Source: an uncultured Opitutia bacterium
GTDB taxonomy: Bacteria > Verrucomicrobiota > Verrucomicrobiia > Opitutales > Opitutaceae
Reading direction: 5' to 3'
Assembly: GCA_903896015.1 (NCBI GenBank)
Contig: CAITWF010000047.1
Location: 1 to 42,851 of the forward strand
Length of the DNA: 42,851 nucleotides
In this document: piece by piece, positions 8,371 to 17,029 of the stretch
Layout: each line of letters opens with the position of its first letter
Numbering within the stretch: the stretch's first letter is position 1
The notes under the pieces: generated by a model
What the model was told of the DNA's origin: nothing
What the model saw: the letters and a program-made list of their open reading frames with translations, nothing else
Databases searched by the model: none
Position numbers and translations under genes: made by a program

Positions 8371-9866
8371 TGACCACCACCGCCGCCGCTCTCCGGCTGA
8401 CGGGAATCAAGAAGAGCTTCGGGGCGACGCGGGCGTTGCGCGGCGTCTCGCTGGAGATTCTCCCCGGCGAGGTCCATGCGCTCATTGGCGAAAACGGCGC
8501 CGGCAAAAGCACCTTGATGAAAATCCTCAGCGGCGCCCATGCCGCCGACGAAGGCACGATGGAACTCAGCGGCCAGCCCTACGCGCCCGAAGATCCGCAC
8601 GATGCTCGCACCAAGGGCGTCGCGATGATCTATCAGGAACTCAATCTCGCACTCCATCTCACCGCGCAGGAAAATATTCTCCTCGGAGCGGAGTCGGCGC
8701 GGGGTGGCTGGATCGATCCGCGGGTTTCACGCGAGCGCGCGCGGGCTGCGCTGGCCCAGCTCGGGCACGAGGGCCTCGATCTCGATCGGCCGGCCGGGGC
8801 ATTTAGCATCGCGGAGCAGCAAGTGATCGAAATCGCACGCGCGCTGCTGAAAAAACCGCGGGTGCTCATCATGGACGAGCCCACGAGCAGCCTCACGCAG
8901 GCCGACACCGAAAAACTTTTCGCGACGATCGCGCGCCTCAAGATGCAAGGCGTGAGCGTGATCTACATCAGCCATTTTCTCGAGGAGTGCCGCCGGATCG
9001 CGGATCGCTTCACGGTGATCAAGGACGGCGAGACGGTCGGCGCCGGCGAAATGAAGTCGGCCACGGTCGAACAACTCGTGCGGCTCATGACCGGCCGCGA
9101 GGTGAAGGATCTCTATGCGCGCTCGGCGCACCCGGTCGGCAGCGTCGTGCTCGAAGTGAGGGAAACCTCCAGCGCACCGCGATTGAAACGCGCGAGTTTC
9201 GCCCTGCGCGAAGGTGAGATTGTCGGCCTTGCTGGCCTTATCGGTGCCGGTCGCACGGATTTGCTTCGCGCAATTTTCGCCCTCGATGAAATCGACACGG
9301 GTGAGGTCTGCATCGTCAACGCTCCGCCGGGCCCCAGCACACCGCGCGCACGTTGGGCGCAAGGCCTCGGGTTTGTGAGCGAGAACCGCAAGGAGGAGGG
9401 ACTCATGCTCTCACAATCAATCGCAGATAATCTCACGTTGACGAAACAGGAAACCTTCGGCCGCTTTGGCTGGATCAGCCGCCGACTCCAACGCGCCGCC
9501 GCGGATCGGTGGATTCAGGAGCTGGGCGTGAAGTGTCGCGACTCGGCGCAGCCGATCGGCCAGCTTTCGGGCGGCAACCAACAGAAGGTTGCGATCGCGC
9601 GGCTCCTCCAGCATCCGGCGCGGATTTTTCTCTTCGATGAACCGACACGCGGCATCGACGTCGGCAGCAAGGCGCAAATCTATGAGCTGATTGGCCGGCT
9701 CGCAGCGTCGGGCAAGGCGGTGGTCGTGGTCAGCAGTTACCTGCCGGAGTTGCTGGGACTTTGCGATACGATTGGCGTGATGTGCCGGGGCGAGCTGACG
9801 GGTTTCCGGGCGCGCTCGTCGTGGGATGAGGCCGAAATCATGCGCGTCGCGACTGGCGCCAACTGA
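8370..9866 (+). CDS. sugar ABC transporter double ATPase (RbsA/MglA-like)
   Basis: This protein of about 498 residues has two tandem ABC domains, as in ribose and galactose importers. The first has Walker A GENGAGKST near residue 40, Walker B VLIMDEPTSSL near residue 165, and the divergent signature SIAEQQVIEIARAL typical of RbsA domain 1. The second has a degenerate Walker A (GLIGAGRTDLL) but an intact signature LSGGNQQKVAIARLL and Walker B IFLFDEPTRGIDVG. That asymmetry is normal for the family. A GTG at 8367 would add one Met; the ATG at 8370 overlaps the binding-protein stop as TGATG, which implies translational coupling. Confidence 0.94.
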   Translation: MTTTAAALRLTGIKKSFGATRALRGVSLEILPGEVHALIGENGAGKSTLMKILSGAHAADEGTMELSGQPYAPEDPHDARTKGVAMIYQELNLALHLTAQENILLGAESARGGWIDPRVSRERARAALAQLGHEGLDLDRPAGAFSIAEQQVIEIARALLKKPRVLIMDEPTSSLTQADTEKLFATIARLKMQGVSVIYISHFLEECRRIADRFTVIKDGETVGAGEMKSATVEQLVRLMTGREVKDLYARSAHPVGSVVLEVRETSSAPRLKRASFALREGEIVGLAGLIGAGRTDLLRAIFALDEIDTGEVCIVNAPPGPSTPRARWAQGLGFVSENRKEEGLMLSQSIADNLTLTKQETFGRFGWISRRLQRAAADRWIQELGVKCRDSAQPIGQLSGGNQQKVAIARLLQHPARIFLFDEPTRGIDVGSKAQIYELIGRLAASGKAVVVVSSYLPELLGLCDTIGVMCRGELTGFRARSSWDEAEIMRVATGAN

Positions 9867-9875
9867 GACTCTCCG

Positions 9876-10835
9876 ATGAATGAACGACTGCGAAACCTCC
9901 TTGCGAAAGCCGGCCCGTTTATCGGCCTGGTGCTGGTGATTGTGCTGTTCGCGATTCCCGCCGAGTCGCGCGACACCTTTCTCAGCTACTACAATTTCAA
10001 GATCATCTTCACGCAGACGGTCATCGTCGCGATCGGTGCGCTGGGGATGACGATGATTATTGTGAGCGGTGGTATCGACCTGTCGGTGGGATCGGCCATC
10101 GCGCTGACGAGCGTTGTCGGGGCACTCTTGATTCAAAAGGGGTGGGGCGCGGCATCGGTCTGCATCGCGATGATTGCCTCGGGTGGACTCATCGGACTCA
10201 TCAATGGCACCGCTATCGCGGGCATGCGGATGACTCCGTTCATCATCACGCTCGGCACGCTCAGCATTGGGCGCGGTGCGGCGCAGCTGATGGCGGACAA
10301 CCAGACGGTCAATTACGATAGTTCGGCGATCAACAACTGGATGACGACCGCCGATCCTTCGAGCTTCGCGCTGCCGGCGGGCGTGTGGGTGGCATTCGCG
10401 CTCGCGGTGCTTACGTCGCTCCTGCTGAAGAACACCGTTTTCGGCCGGCATATTTTCGCGATCGGCTCCAATGAGCAGACCGCGCGGCTTTGCGGCATTC
10501 CGACGGTGCGGTTGAAGATCGCGATCTACGGGCTGGCGGGATGTTTCTTCGGGCTCGCGGGCTTGTTTCAACTTTCGCGTCTCCGCCAAGGCGACCCTAC
10601 GGTCGCGATCGGTCTCGAGTTGGACATCATCGCCTCGGTGATCATCGGTGGCGCGAGCCTCAACGGCGGCGTCGGCACGATCCTCGGATCGATGATCGGC
10701 GCGTTGATCATGGCGGTGCTCCGCAACGGCTCTCAGCAGATGGGCTGGCCTACGCCGGTGCAGCAAATCATCATCGGCCTCGTGATTGTCGTGGCCGTGT
10801 TTCTCGACCGGTTGCGCCAGGGCAGGCAGAGCTGA
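9876..10835 (+). CDS. sugar ABC transporter permease (RbsC-like)
   Basis: This 319-residue inner-membrane permease of the BPD_transp_2 family has eight to ten hydrophobic segments. Family motifs are TMIIVSGGIDLSVGSAIALT near residue 60, GMRMTPFIITLGTLSIGRG near residue 115, GSNEQTARLCGIP near residue 200, and IIGGASLNGGVGTILGSMIG near residue 260. It starts nine bases after the ATPase stop and completes a binding protein-ATPase-permease set in the standard order. No T-rich hairpin follows; the convergent hybrid kinase gene ends 31 bases away. Confidence 0.94.
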   Translation: MNERLRNLLAKAGPFIGLVLVIVLFAIPAESRDTFLSYYNFKIIFTQTVIVAIGALGMTMIIVSGGIDLSVGSAIALTSVVGALLIQKGWGAASVCIAMIASGGLIGLINGTAIAGMRMTPFIITLGTLSIGRGAAQLMADNQTVNYDSSAINNWMTTADPSSFALPAGVWVAFALAVLTSLLLKNTVFGRHIFAIGSNEQTARLCGIPTVRLKIAIYGLAGCFFGLAGLFQLSRLRQGDPTVAIGLELDIIASVIIGGASLNGGVGTILGSMIGALIMAVLRNGSQQMGWPTPVQQIIIGLVIVVAVFLDRLRQGRQS

Positions 10836-10866
10836 TTTCACCCGCGGGTGCCGATCGCGAGCGCGT

Positions 10867-13800
10867 TCAGGAGCGAGGCGTAGGATCGTTTAGTGCCTGA
10901 GCTACACGGGCGAGGAGTTCTTCCGGCTGAAAGGGTTTCATCAGCGTGTCGTGCACGTTGAGCGCATGGAGTTCGGCGCGCTGGTCGTCCGGCACCATGC
11001 CGCTCATGGCGATCATCTTTAGGTCGGGTTCCAACTCCCAGAGTTTTCGCATGAGTTTGCTGCCGCCCATGACCGGCATCATGAGATCGACGAGCACGAG
11101 GCGCACATCCGCGCGGTGCTGCAAAAACAGCGCGAGACCTTGTTGGCCATCGACGGCGGATTCCACGCGATAATTCCAGTGCCGCAGGGTCGCCTGCGTG
11201 ACCAGACGAATGGAGCTTTCGTCGTCCACCACGAGAATCAGCTGACCCGAGCCGCGCGGCAGCGCGAGTCCGACTTCGGACGAGGTGGCGGTGGTGAAAT
11301 CCTCCAGCGCCGGCAGGTAGATTGAAAAGCTCGCTCCGCGGCCGGGCGCGCTGTCGACGGTGACGAAGCCACCATGGCTTTTGACGATCCCGATCGCGGT
11401 CGAGAGGCCGAGGCCGGTGCCTTTGCCGACGGCTTTCGTCGTGAAAAACGGCTCGAAGATACGGTCGACGAGGCTGGCGGGGATGCCGTGGCCGGTATCG
11501 GCAACGGTGACGCAGGCGTAGCGGCCGGGCTTGGCGTCGGGATGCGCGGGCAGCGTGTCGGAATTCAGTGCGACGTTGCGGCCGGTGAGGATGAGCGTTC
11601 CGCCGTGGGGCATGGCGTCGCGCGCATTGACGCACAAATTCATTAGAACCTGGTGAAGTTGAGTAGCGTCGGCTGAGACGAGACTCAAGTCGCGCGCGAT
11701 GTCCTGCGTGACGGTGATGTTGCGCGGAAATGTCTCGCGCGCGATCGCGACCATGTCGCTCATGATGTGCCGCAGCTGCACGGCGGTGCGATCGCCCTCG
11801 AGCCCGCGGCTGAACGTGAGGAGTTGGCGGATGATATTGGCGCCGCGCTGGGCTCCCGTCTCGATCATTGCGATGAGTTCACGGTTCTGCGGACTGCTGA
11901 GTTCGGTGCGCAGCAGGCTGGTCGCCATGAGCATAGGCGCGAGGATGTTGTTCAGATCATGGGCGATGCCCGCTGAGAGCGTGCCGATCGCCTCGAGGCG
12001 CTGCGTGTGGAGCAACTTCGCATCGAGTTCGCGTTCAGTGGTGACATCCTCCGCCACGCCGACGATGCGGGTGACTTCGGCGTGGGCTCCTTGCACCGGA
12101 AAGGCACGTGCGCGCACCCACCGGATCGTGCCGTCGGGGCGGACGACGCGGTAGGTCTCGTCGTAGGTGCCGAGGTGCTGCTTCGTCTCAGCCGCTTTGC
12201 TCACCCGCGCTCGATCCTCCTCGTGCACAGTATCGGCCCAGCACGGGTTGCTGGCATAGAGACTTTCGGGCGTGCGGCCCCAGATCGCCAGATAGGCAGG
12301 GCTGATGTAGAGGATCTTTCGGGTATCGAGTTCGCTCAACCAAAAGACCTCGCGGATGTTTTCAACGAGGACGCGGAAGCGATCCTCGCTACGCAGCAGC
12401 GCGATCTCGTGCAGTTTGCGCTGGGTGATGTTTTCATGAGCAACGACGACCCGGCACGGGCCAGGGCCGGGAAATCGGGTCACGTGCACCGAGAACCAGA
12501 GCTGTTCCTGCGGCGTGTGGCAGGGATATTCGCACTCGAAACGCACTCGGCGGCCGTCGATCACATCGCGGATGCCTTGGGCAACCTGGCGCGCGATTTC
12601 GGCCTCCGGCCCGGTGGTGGCCTCGCAGACCGCGAGGTAATTTTCGGCTGCGGAAGAATTGGTCGCCGGCGCGCCATTCACGGCCGAAAACGCCCGCCAT
12701 GCTTGGTTGACGGCGAGAATATTGCCGTGGGCGTCGAGCACCGCGATGTGGGCGGTGAGCGAGTCGAGGACAGCGCGAGTGAAACGCTCGCTTTCCCTCA
12801 GCGCCTCCTCCGCCTTGCGACGCGCTTCCTCGCGACCGAAATTGTCGAGAGCGAAGGACACGTCGCCCGCGGCCTCCTCCAGCAGCGCGACTTCCTTGTC
12901 CTGAAAGAAACCGATTTCGTCGGAGTAAACGCACAGCGCCCCGCAGACCGCGCCATCTTCGCTGATGGGAAACGTCGCGGACGAACGGAAGTCGGCCCGC
13001 TTGGCCTCGTCGCGCCAGGGCAGTGTGCGGGGGTCGTTCAGGGAGTCGTTGCAGAGGTAGGTGCGGCCTTCCCGGATTGCCGTGCCCGCGGGCCCTTGGC
13101 CGTGAGGCCGATTCTCGATGGTTATCTCGATCGCGTCGAGGTAGCCGGAATGATCACCCCACTTGCCCACGGGGTTGACCTTAAGCGTCGCGGGATCGAG
13201 CCGGCCAATCCAAGCCATCTTGAAACCGCCAAACGTCACGAGCACCTCGCACACTTTGGTGTAGAGCGCGGCGCGTTCGGGCGTCATCACGATCGCCTGA
13301 TTGATCTGGCTCAGTGCCGCGTAGAGCCGGGTCAGGCGCTGGATTTCGTGTTCCTGCTGTTTGTGCAGTGTGATATCGCGCGCGATTTTCGAGGCGCCAA
13401 TAATGTTGCCCGCAGCATCGTAGATCGGAGAGATGGTGGCGGAGACGTGGATGCGTCGGCCGTCCTTGCGGAGGCGGACGGTTTCGTAGTGGTGCAGCCG
13501 TTCGCCCCGCGCGATGCGCGCAAGGATCTCCGCCTCTTCGTCGACCCGTTCCGGCGGGAAGACGATGAGCATCGGCTGGCCTATCGCCTCGGCCGCGGTG
13601 TAGCCGAAGACCTTTTCCGCGCCGGGATTCCAACTCGTGATGATGCCGGAAAGATTTTTGCCGATGATGGCGTCGTCCGATGAGCGGACGATTTCGCCGA
13701 GATAGGCCGCGCCCAGCTCGGCCCGTTTGCGCGCGCTGATCTCCTGCGTGAGTACGAAAAGGCCTTCCGGCACGGGCTGGATGTTGACGTGATACCAGGC

Positions 13801-14532
13801 CGCCGTGCCGTCCGCATGGAGGAACTCGCTTTCGAGCTCGCGTGCCGTGCGATCGGCCATGCTCGCCGCGTAGGCTTGATAGATCAGCGTCGATTCTATC
13901 CCGGGAAAGCAGTCTGTGAGCCGCTGCCCGATGAGCGCTTCGCGCGGCCGGCGCGCATGTTCGGCGCCGACTTGGTTGACGTAGAGATAGCGCCAGTCGG
14001 GGCTAAAAATCATGCAGCCCCCCTTGAGAAACTCCAGGGTGGTGCGGAAGCGGCTCTCGCTGGCGCCCAGGGCCTCCTGCGCCAGTTTCTGTGCGGTGAT
14101 GTCACGGATCATTCCCTCGAAACACACGTGACCCTGCTCGTCCCGCAGGGTGCGCGCGTCTGCCGAGATCCAGATCACGGTGCCATCGCGGCGGCGCATC
14201 TGCGTCTCGAAATTGCGCACGATGCCGGCGGTTTGCCGCGTGGTCTGGAACCGGACGCGTTCGGCGCTGTTCACGTAGAATTGCGCGGCCAAATCTTTGA
14301 CACTGGCGATCATCTCGCCAGGCGAAGCGTAGCCGGCGAGTAGGGCGAGCGCTTGGTTGGCGAGGAGCAACCGTCCGTCGGGCGAAGTGCGATAGAGGCC
14401 ATCCACGGCATTTTCAAAAAAACGCCGATAGGGTTCGTCGTCTGGAGGAGAGGAATCCCCCGACGCAGCGCCGCTGGATGTGGAGGCCATTTCGACGGGG
14501 TCAGTATCGTCCCATCGGGTTCTTGGGTCCAC
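10867..14532 (-). CDS. soluble multi-PAS/GAF hybrid histidine kinase with receiver domain
   Basis: This 1221-residue protein has no signal peptide or membrane segment and is probably cytoplasmic. Domains in order are three PAS domains (about 35-150, 155-270, 275-390), a GAF domain (about 418-565), two more PAS domains (about 580-705 and 712-832), HisKA with phospho-acceptor His858 in GIAHDLNN, HATPase_c (NARDAM, ADTGHGIP, GTGLGLS, about 960-1075), and a C-terminal receiver with Asp1149 in LVLVDLMMP and Lys in LMKPF. The start is a GTG at 14532 with GGGAA six bases upstream; an ATG at 14490 is the alternative. It follows the last sulfatase by 74 bases on the same strand, so it may be read through from that operon. 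No DNA-binding output domain is attached and no partner regulator is adjacent. Confidence 0.92.
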   Translation of the reverse strand: MDPRTRWDDTDPVEMASTSSGAASGDSSPPDDEPYRRFFENAVDGLYRTSPDGRLLLANQALALLAGYASPGEMIASVKDLAAQFYVNSAERVRFQTTRQTAGIVRNFETQMRRRDGTVIWISADARTLRDEQGHVCFEGMIRDITAQKLAQEALGASESRFRTTLEFLKGGCMIFSPDWRYLYVNQVGAEHARRPREALIGQRLTDCFPGIESTLIYQAYAASMADRTARELESEFLHADGTAAWYHVNIQPVPEGLFVLTQEISARKRAELGAAYLGEIVRSSDDAIIGKNLSGIITSWNPGAEKVFGYTAAEAIGQPMLIVFPPERVDEEAEILARIARGERLHHYETVRLRKDGRRIHVSATISPIYDAAGNIIGASKIARDITLHKQQEHEIQRLTRLYAALSQINQAIVMTPERAALYTKVCEVLVTFGGFKMAWIGRLDPATLKVNPVGKWGDHSGYLDAIEITIENRPHGQGPAGTAIREGRTYLCNDSLNDPRTLPWRDEAKRADFRSSATFPISEDGAVCGALCVYSDEIGFFQDKEVALLEEAAGDVSFALDNFGREEARRKAEEALRESERFTRAVLDSLTAHIAVLDAHGNILAVNQAWRAFSAVNGAPATNSSAAENYLAVCEATTGPEAEIARQVAQGIRDVIDGRRVRFECEYPCHTPQEQLWFSVHVTRFPGPGPCRVVVAHENITQRKLHEIALLRSEDRFRVLVENIREVFWLSELDTRKILYISPAYLAIWGRTPESLYASNPCWADTVHEEDRARVSKAAETKQHLGTYDETYRVVRPDGTIRWVRARAFPVQGAHAEVTRIVGVAEDVTTERELDAKLLHTQRLEAIGTLSAGIAHDLNNILAPMLMATSLLRTELSSPQNRELIAMIETGAQRGANIIRQLLTFSRGLEGDRTAVQLRHIMSDMVAIARETFPRNITVTQDIARDLSLVSADATQLHQVLMNLCVNARDAMPHGGTLILTGRNVALNSDTLPAHPDAKPGRYACVTVADTGHGIPASLVDRIFEPFFTTKAVGKGTGLGLSTAIGIVKSHGGFVTVDSAPGRGASFSIYLPALEDFTTATSSEVGLALPRGSGQLILVVDDESSIRLVTQATLRHWNYRVESAVDGQQGLALFLQHRADVRLVLVDLMMPVMGGSKLMRKLWELEPDLKMIAMSGMVPDDQRAELHALNVHDTLMKPFQPEELLARVAQALNDPTPRS

Positions 14533-14606
14533 CTGAAATTCCCAACTATTTTCCTCAATAAATATCGATGGCGGTCTCAGCGCCTTGGCGCTTCGCGACG
14601 ACCTGA

Positions 14607-16037
14607 TTAATCACCGCCGCGATTCTCGGGTGCGACAAAAGGGAAAGCCGCATCGTGGGCCGAACGGCTCCATTCGAGCAACATCGCGCGGTGATCGTTG
14701 AGAATCGCCGCGGACGCAGAATCCTCGGCGAGATTTACGAGTTCGCCCGGATCTTTTTGTAGGTCGACCAACGATTCGCGGTGTTGGCCCTGATCGTAGA
14801 CGCAATATTTGTAGCGCTCGGTGCGCAGCATCCGGCCGGCGGGCATCATCATTATGCCAAGCAGAGGCACGCCTTGCACGAGATGGTTGGAGGAGACCAC
14901 GAATCGGCGCGGATCGGGGCCCGTGGCGCCCAGCGCGGCGGCGCGCTGACTGAGGCCGGGGAGCGCGGTGGGTGTCGGGATGCCCGCGAAATCGCACAGT
15001 GTGGGAATTAGGTCGAGGCCGGTTTGCACGAAACGGTTGGAGGTCGACGCGCGTTTCCCACCGGGCGGACACACGATGAAGGGCACGCGGATCGACTCCT
15101 CGTAGAGTACGGTTTTCTGGTTCCAGCCGTGGGCGCCCTGGCAGTCGCCGTGGTCGACGCTAAAAACGATCAGTGTGTCGTCGGCGTGGCCCGACGCCGC
15201 GAGGGACGCGAGCACGCGGCCGATCAGTGCGTCGGTGCGCTCGATCATGCGATAATAGGCCCAGCGGTATTGGCGCCACTTGCCTTCGTCGAAATTGCGG
15301 ACCGGAAACATCGGTGCGGCCTGATAGGAGCGGCGCGCAAACACCATCGCCTCGGGTTCGCCGGTGGGTGCGGCGCGGTTCGGCGGCGCTGGCGGACATT
15401 GATCGGGCGGCGGGGGCGCGCCGATTTCGCCGTCGGGCAGTGGCTCACCGCGGGCCCACTCGGCGATGTTGTGCGGGTCGATGAAGGAGGCCACGAGCAG
15501 GAACGGGCGTTCGTGCTTGCGCTGGAGAAACGTGGTGATGGCTGCGGGAGTCGCGGCGTCGGCGCCATTGTTTTTGATGTTGGCCGTGTAGTCGAAACCG
15601 CTCGTCGCCGAATTTTCGATCGGGGTCAGCACGTGCCATTTGCCGACATAGCCGGTGTTGTAGCCGGCGGCGCGGAAGTAGGTGCCCATCGTCGGAAACT
15701 TACCGACGTCGAACGGCACGCGCTCATTGTTCTGAATGCCGGTCTCGTGAGGATAGCGCCCCGTGAACATCGCCGTGCGCGACGGCACGCAGATGGGGTT
15801 AGACGAATAGGCACGCGTGAAAAACGTGCCGCGGGCGGCGAGACTGTCCATGTTGGGCGTCTTGAGGTAGCGGTCGCCCTGCCGGCAACTCAGCGCGTCG
15901 GCGGCCTGCTGATCGGTGAGGATGATCAGGATGTTGGGCCGGGCGGCTTCGGCGGCGACGGCCGCGCTGCGTAGGGCGAAACCGAGCAGCAGAAGGAGCG
16001 CACCGAGACGGCGGGACAAGAAAAAGGCGGAAGACAT
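14607..16037 (-). CDS. secreted sulfatase (S1 family, choline-sulfatase-like branch)
   Basis: This 476-residue protein has a signal peptide (residues about 1-29). The formylglycine motif is ICVPSRTAMFTGRYP, with the converted cysteine at residue 83. The first metal site reads LTDQQ, with Asp42 and Gln replacing the second Asp, as in choline-sulfatase-like members. Other family signs are GKWHVL, FVSVDHGD-type metal ligands (IVFSVDHGDCQGAHG) and RTERYKYCVY near the end. The ATG at 16037 is chosen over one at 16073 because the signal peptide begins there. It should remove sulfate esters from the glycan or its fragments in the periplasm and needs a formylglycine-generating enzyme encoded elsewhere. 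It is the ninth and last gene of the sulfatase operon. Confidence 0.93.
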   Translation of the reverse strand: MSSAFFLSRRLGALLLLLGFALRSAAVAAEAARPNILIILTDQQAADALSCRQGDRYLKTPNMDSLAARGTFFTRAYSSNPICVPSRTAMFTGRYPHETGIQNNERVPFDVGKFPTMGTYFRAAGYNTGYVGKWHVLTPIENSATSGFDYTANIKNNGADAATPAAITTFLQRKHERPFLLVASFIDPHNIAEWARGEPLPDGEIGAPPPPDQCPPAPPNRAAPTGEPEAMVFARRSYQAAPMFPVRNFDEGKWRQYRWAYYRMIERTDALIGRVLASLAASGHADDTLIVFSVDHGDCQGAHGWNQKTVLYEESIRVPFIVCPPGGKRASTSNRFVQTGLDLIPTLCDFAGIPTPTALPGLSQRAAALGATGPDPRRFVVSSNHLVQGVPLLGIMMMPAGRMLRTERYKYCVYDQGQHRESLVDLQKDPGELVNLAEDSASAAILNDHRAMLLEWSRSAHDAAFPFVAPENRGGD

Positions 16038-16063
16038 GGGGTGAAGAGAAAAAAGACCGGGTG

Positions 16064-17029
16064 CTAGTGCCACGACCAGGATTTGGCGAACGAGTCCTCG
16101 CCGTCGGTGAAGGTCGTCCAGACTGCGTGCGTTTTGGGATCAACCGCCACGTTCGTCGCGTTGGTCGCGGTGTAGATTTTTTCCAATGCGACGAAGTTAG
16201 TCCCGGCGCAGTCGACCGGATAAATCCAGTCGCGTCCAGCGCAGTAGAGCCGGCGAACTTCGGCATCGAAGGCGATTTGCCCCACGTGTTCTCCGATTGC
16301 GGCGGTGGCGGTCACGCGGCCCGTCTTGAGATCGAGCGCTACGAGTTGGCCGTTGTCGCCCGCCACGAACAGGCGGCCGCGCGCCGCGTCGAGAGCGAGG
16401 CCGCGCGGATGCAGGGCGGGCGAGGTCGGCCAGTGGGCAACGAGTGCATTGGATTTGGAGTCGATCACTGACACCGCGCTTGTCGCACTGCCGGTCAGAT
16501 AGAGCCGGGAAGCCTGAGGGTCCCAGATCAAGTCCTCGGGGTCCTCGGGGATCGGGATTGTCTGCACGACTTTCCGCGCGTCGGGATCAACGACCCAGAG
16601 CGCGGTCCCCTGGTCGGCCGTCACGTAGAGCCGCGCCTGCAGGGGCTCGAAGAGCAGGGCGCCCGTCTCACCCGGCAGCGGGATCGAACCCGTTTCCTTG
16701 AGCGTGGTGCGATCGATGATCGCGACGCGCCGGTCATCCTGGACGCTTGCAAAATAGCGGCTAGCCTTGGGATCGACGGCGAGCGCGACCACCGGACCGA
16801 CTTCGACTCGGGCGATGAGTTGGCTGGCATCGAGGTCGAAGATTTCGACGATGCCGTCGTTCACGTGTGAGGCGAGCAGTCGGTGGGCGACCGGATCTAG
16901 GGTCAGCAATCCAAATTTGCCGTGGACATCATCGATCGCGATCGCCGGGCCGGGGACAAACACTCCCGGCGCGGCGACGAGTGCCATCGTGCCGAAGAGC
17001 AACCACAGCAATCCGCGCGCAAACCGCAT
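16064..17029 (-). CDS. secreted YncE-like beta-propeller protein
   Basis: This 321-residue protein has a signal peptide (MRFARGLLWLLFGTMALVAA) and then six or seven propeller repeats of the YVTN/YncE type, for example RLYVTADQGTALWVVDPD, RLYLTGSATSAVSVIDSK and RLFVAGDNGQLVALDLK. Such proteins bind ligands or partners and rarely have their own enzyme activity. Its ATG overlaps the stop codon of the preceding sulfatase as TGATG, so the two are translationally coupled, and the next sulfatase begins 26 bases after its stop. That tight link suggests a periplasmic role with the sulfatases, such as glycan binding or scaffolding, but no function is proven. The ATG at 17029 is supported by the overlap and the signal peptide. 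Confidence 0.85.
   Translation of the reverse strand: MRFARGLLWLLFGTMALVAAPGVFVPGPAIAIDDVHGKFGLLTLDPVAHRLLASHVNDGIVEIFDLDASQLIARVEVGPVVALAVDPKASRYFASVQDDRRVAIIDRTTLKETGSIPLPGETGALLFEPLQARLYVTADQGTALWVVDPDARKVVQTIPIPEDPEDLIWDPQASRLYLTGSATSAVSVIDSKSNALVAHWPTSPALHPRGLALDAARGRLFVAGDNGQLVALDLKTGRVTATAAIGEHVGQIAFDAEVRRLYCAGRDWIYPVDCAGTNFVALEKIYTATNATNVAVDPKTHAVWTTFTDGEDSFAKSWSWH

Noticed and set aside
9417-10841. Minus-strand open frame of 474 codons opposite the ABC transporter genes
   Set aside because: The His/Arg/Asp-rich sequence is the antisense image of ATPase and permease codons; the plus-strand genes carry complete family motifs.
10839-10850. Perfect 12-base palindrome CACCCGCGGGTG after the permease gene
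   Set aside because: It has no loop and no T-run, so it cannot be called a terminator; it is a single copy and may be chance in GC-rich DNA.
12007-13683. Plus-strand open frame of 558 codons opposite the hybrid kinase
   Set aside because: The kinase domains are continuous across this stretch on the other strand, and the plus frame has no recognisable domain.
14579-14592. Short hairpin AGCGCC-TT-GGCGCT between the last sulfatase and the hybrid kinase
   Set aside because: The stem is six bases with a two-base loop and no T-run follows, so it is too weak to call a terminator.
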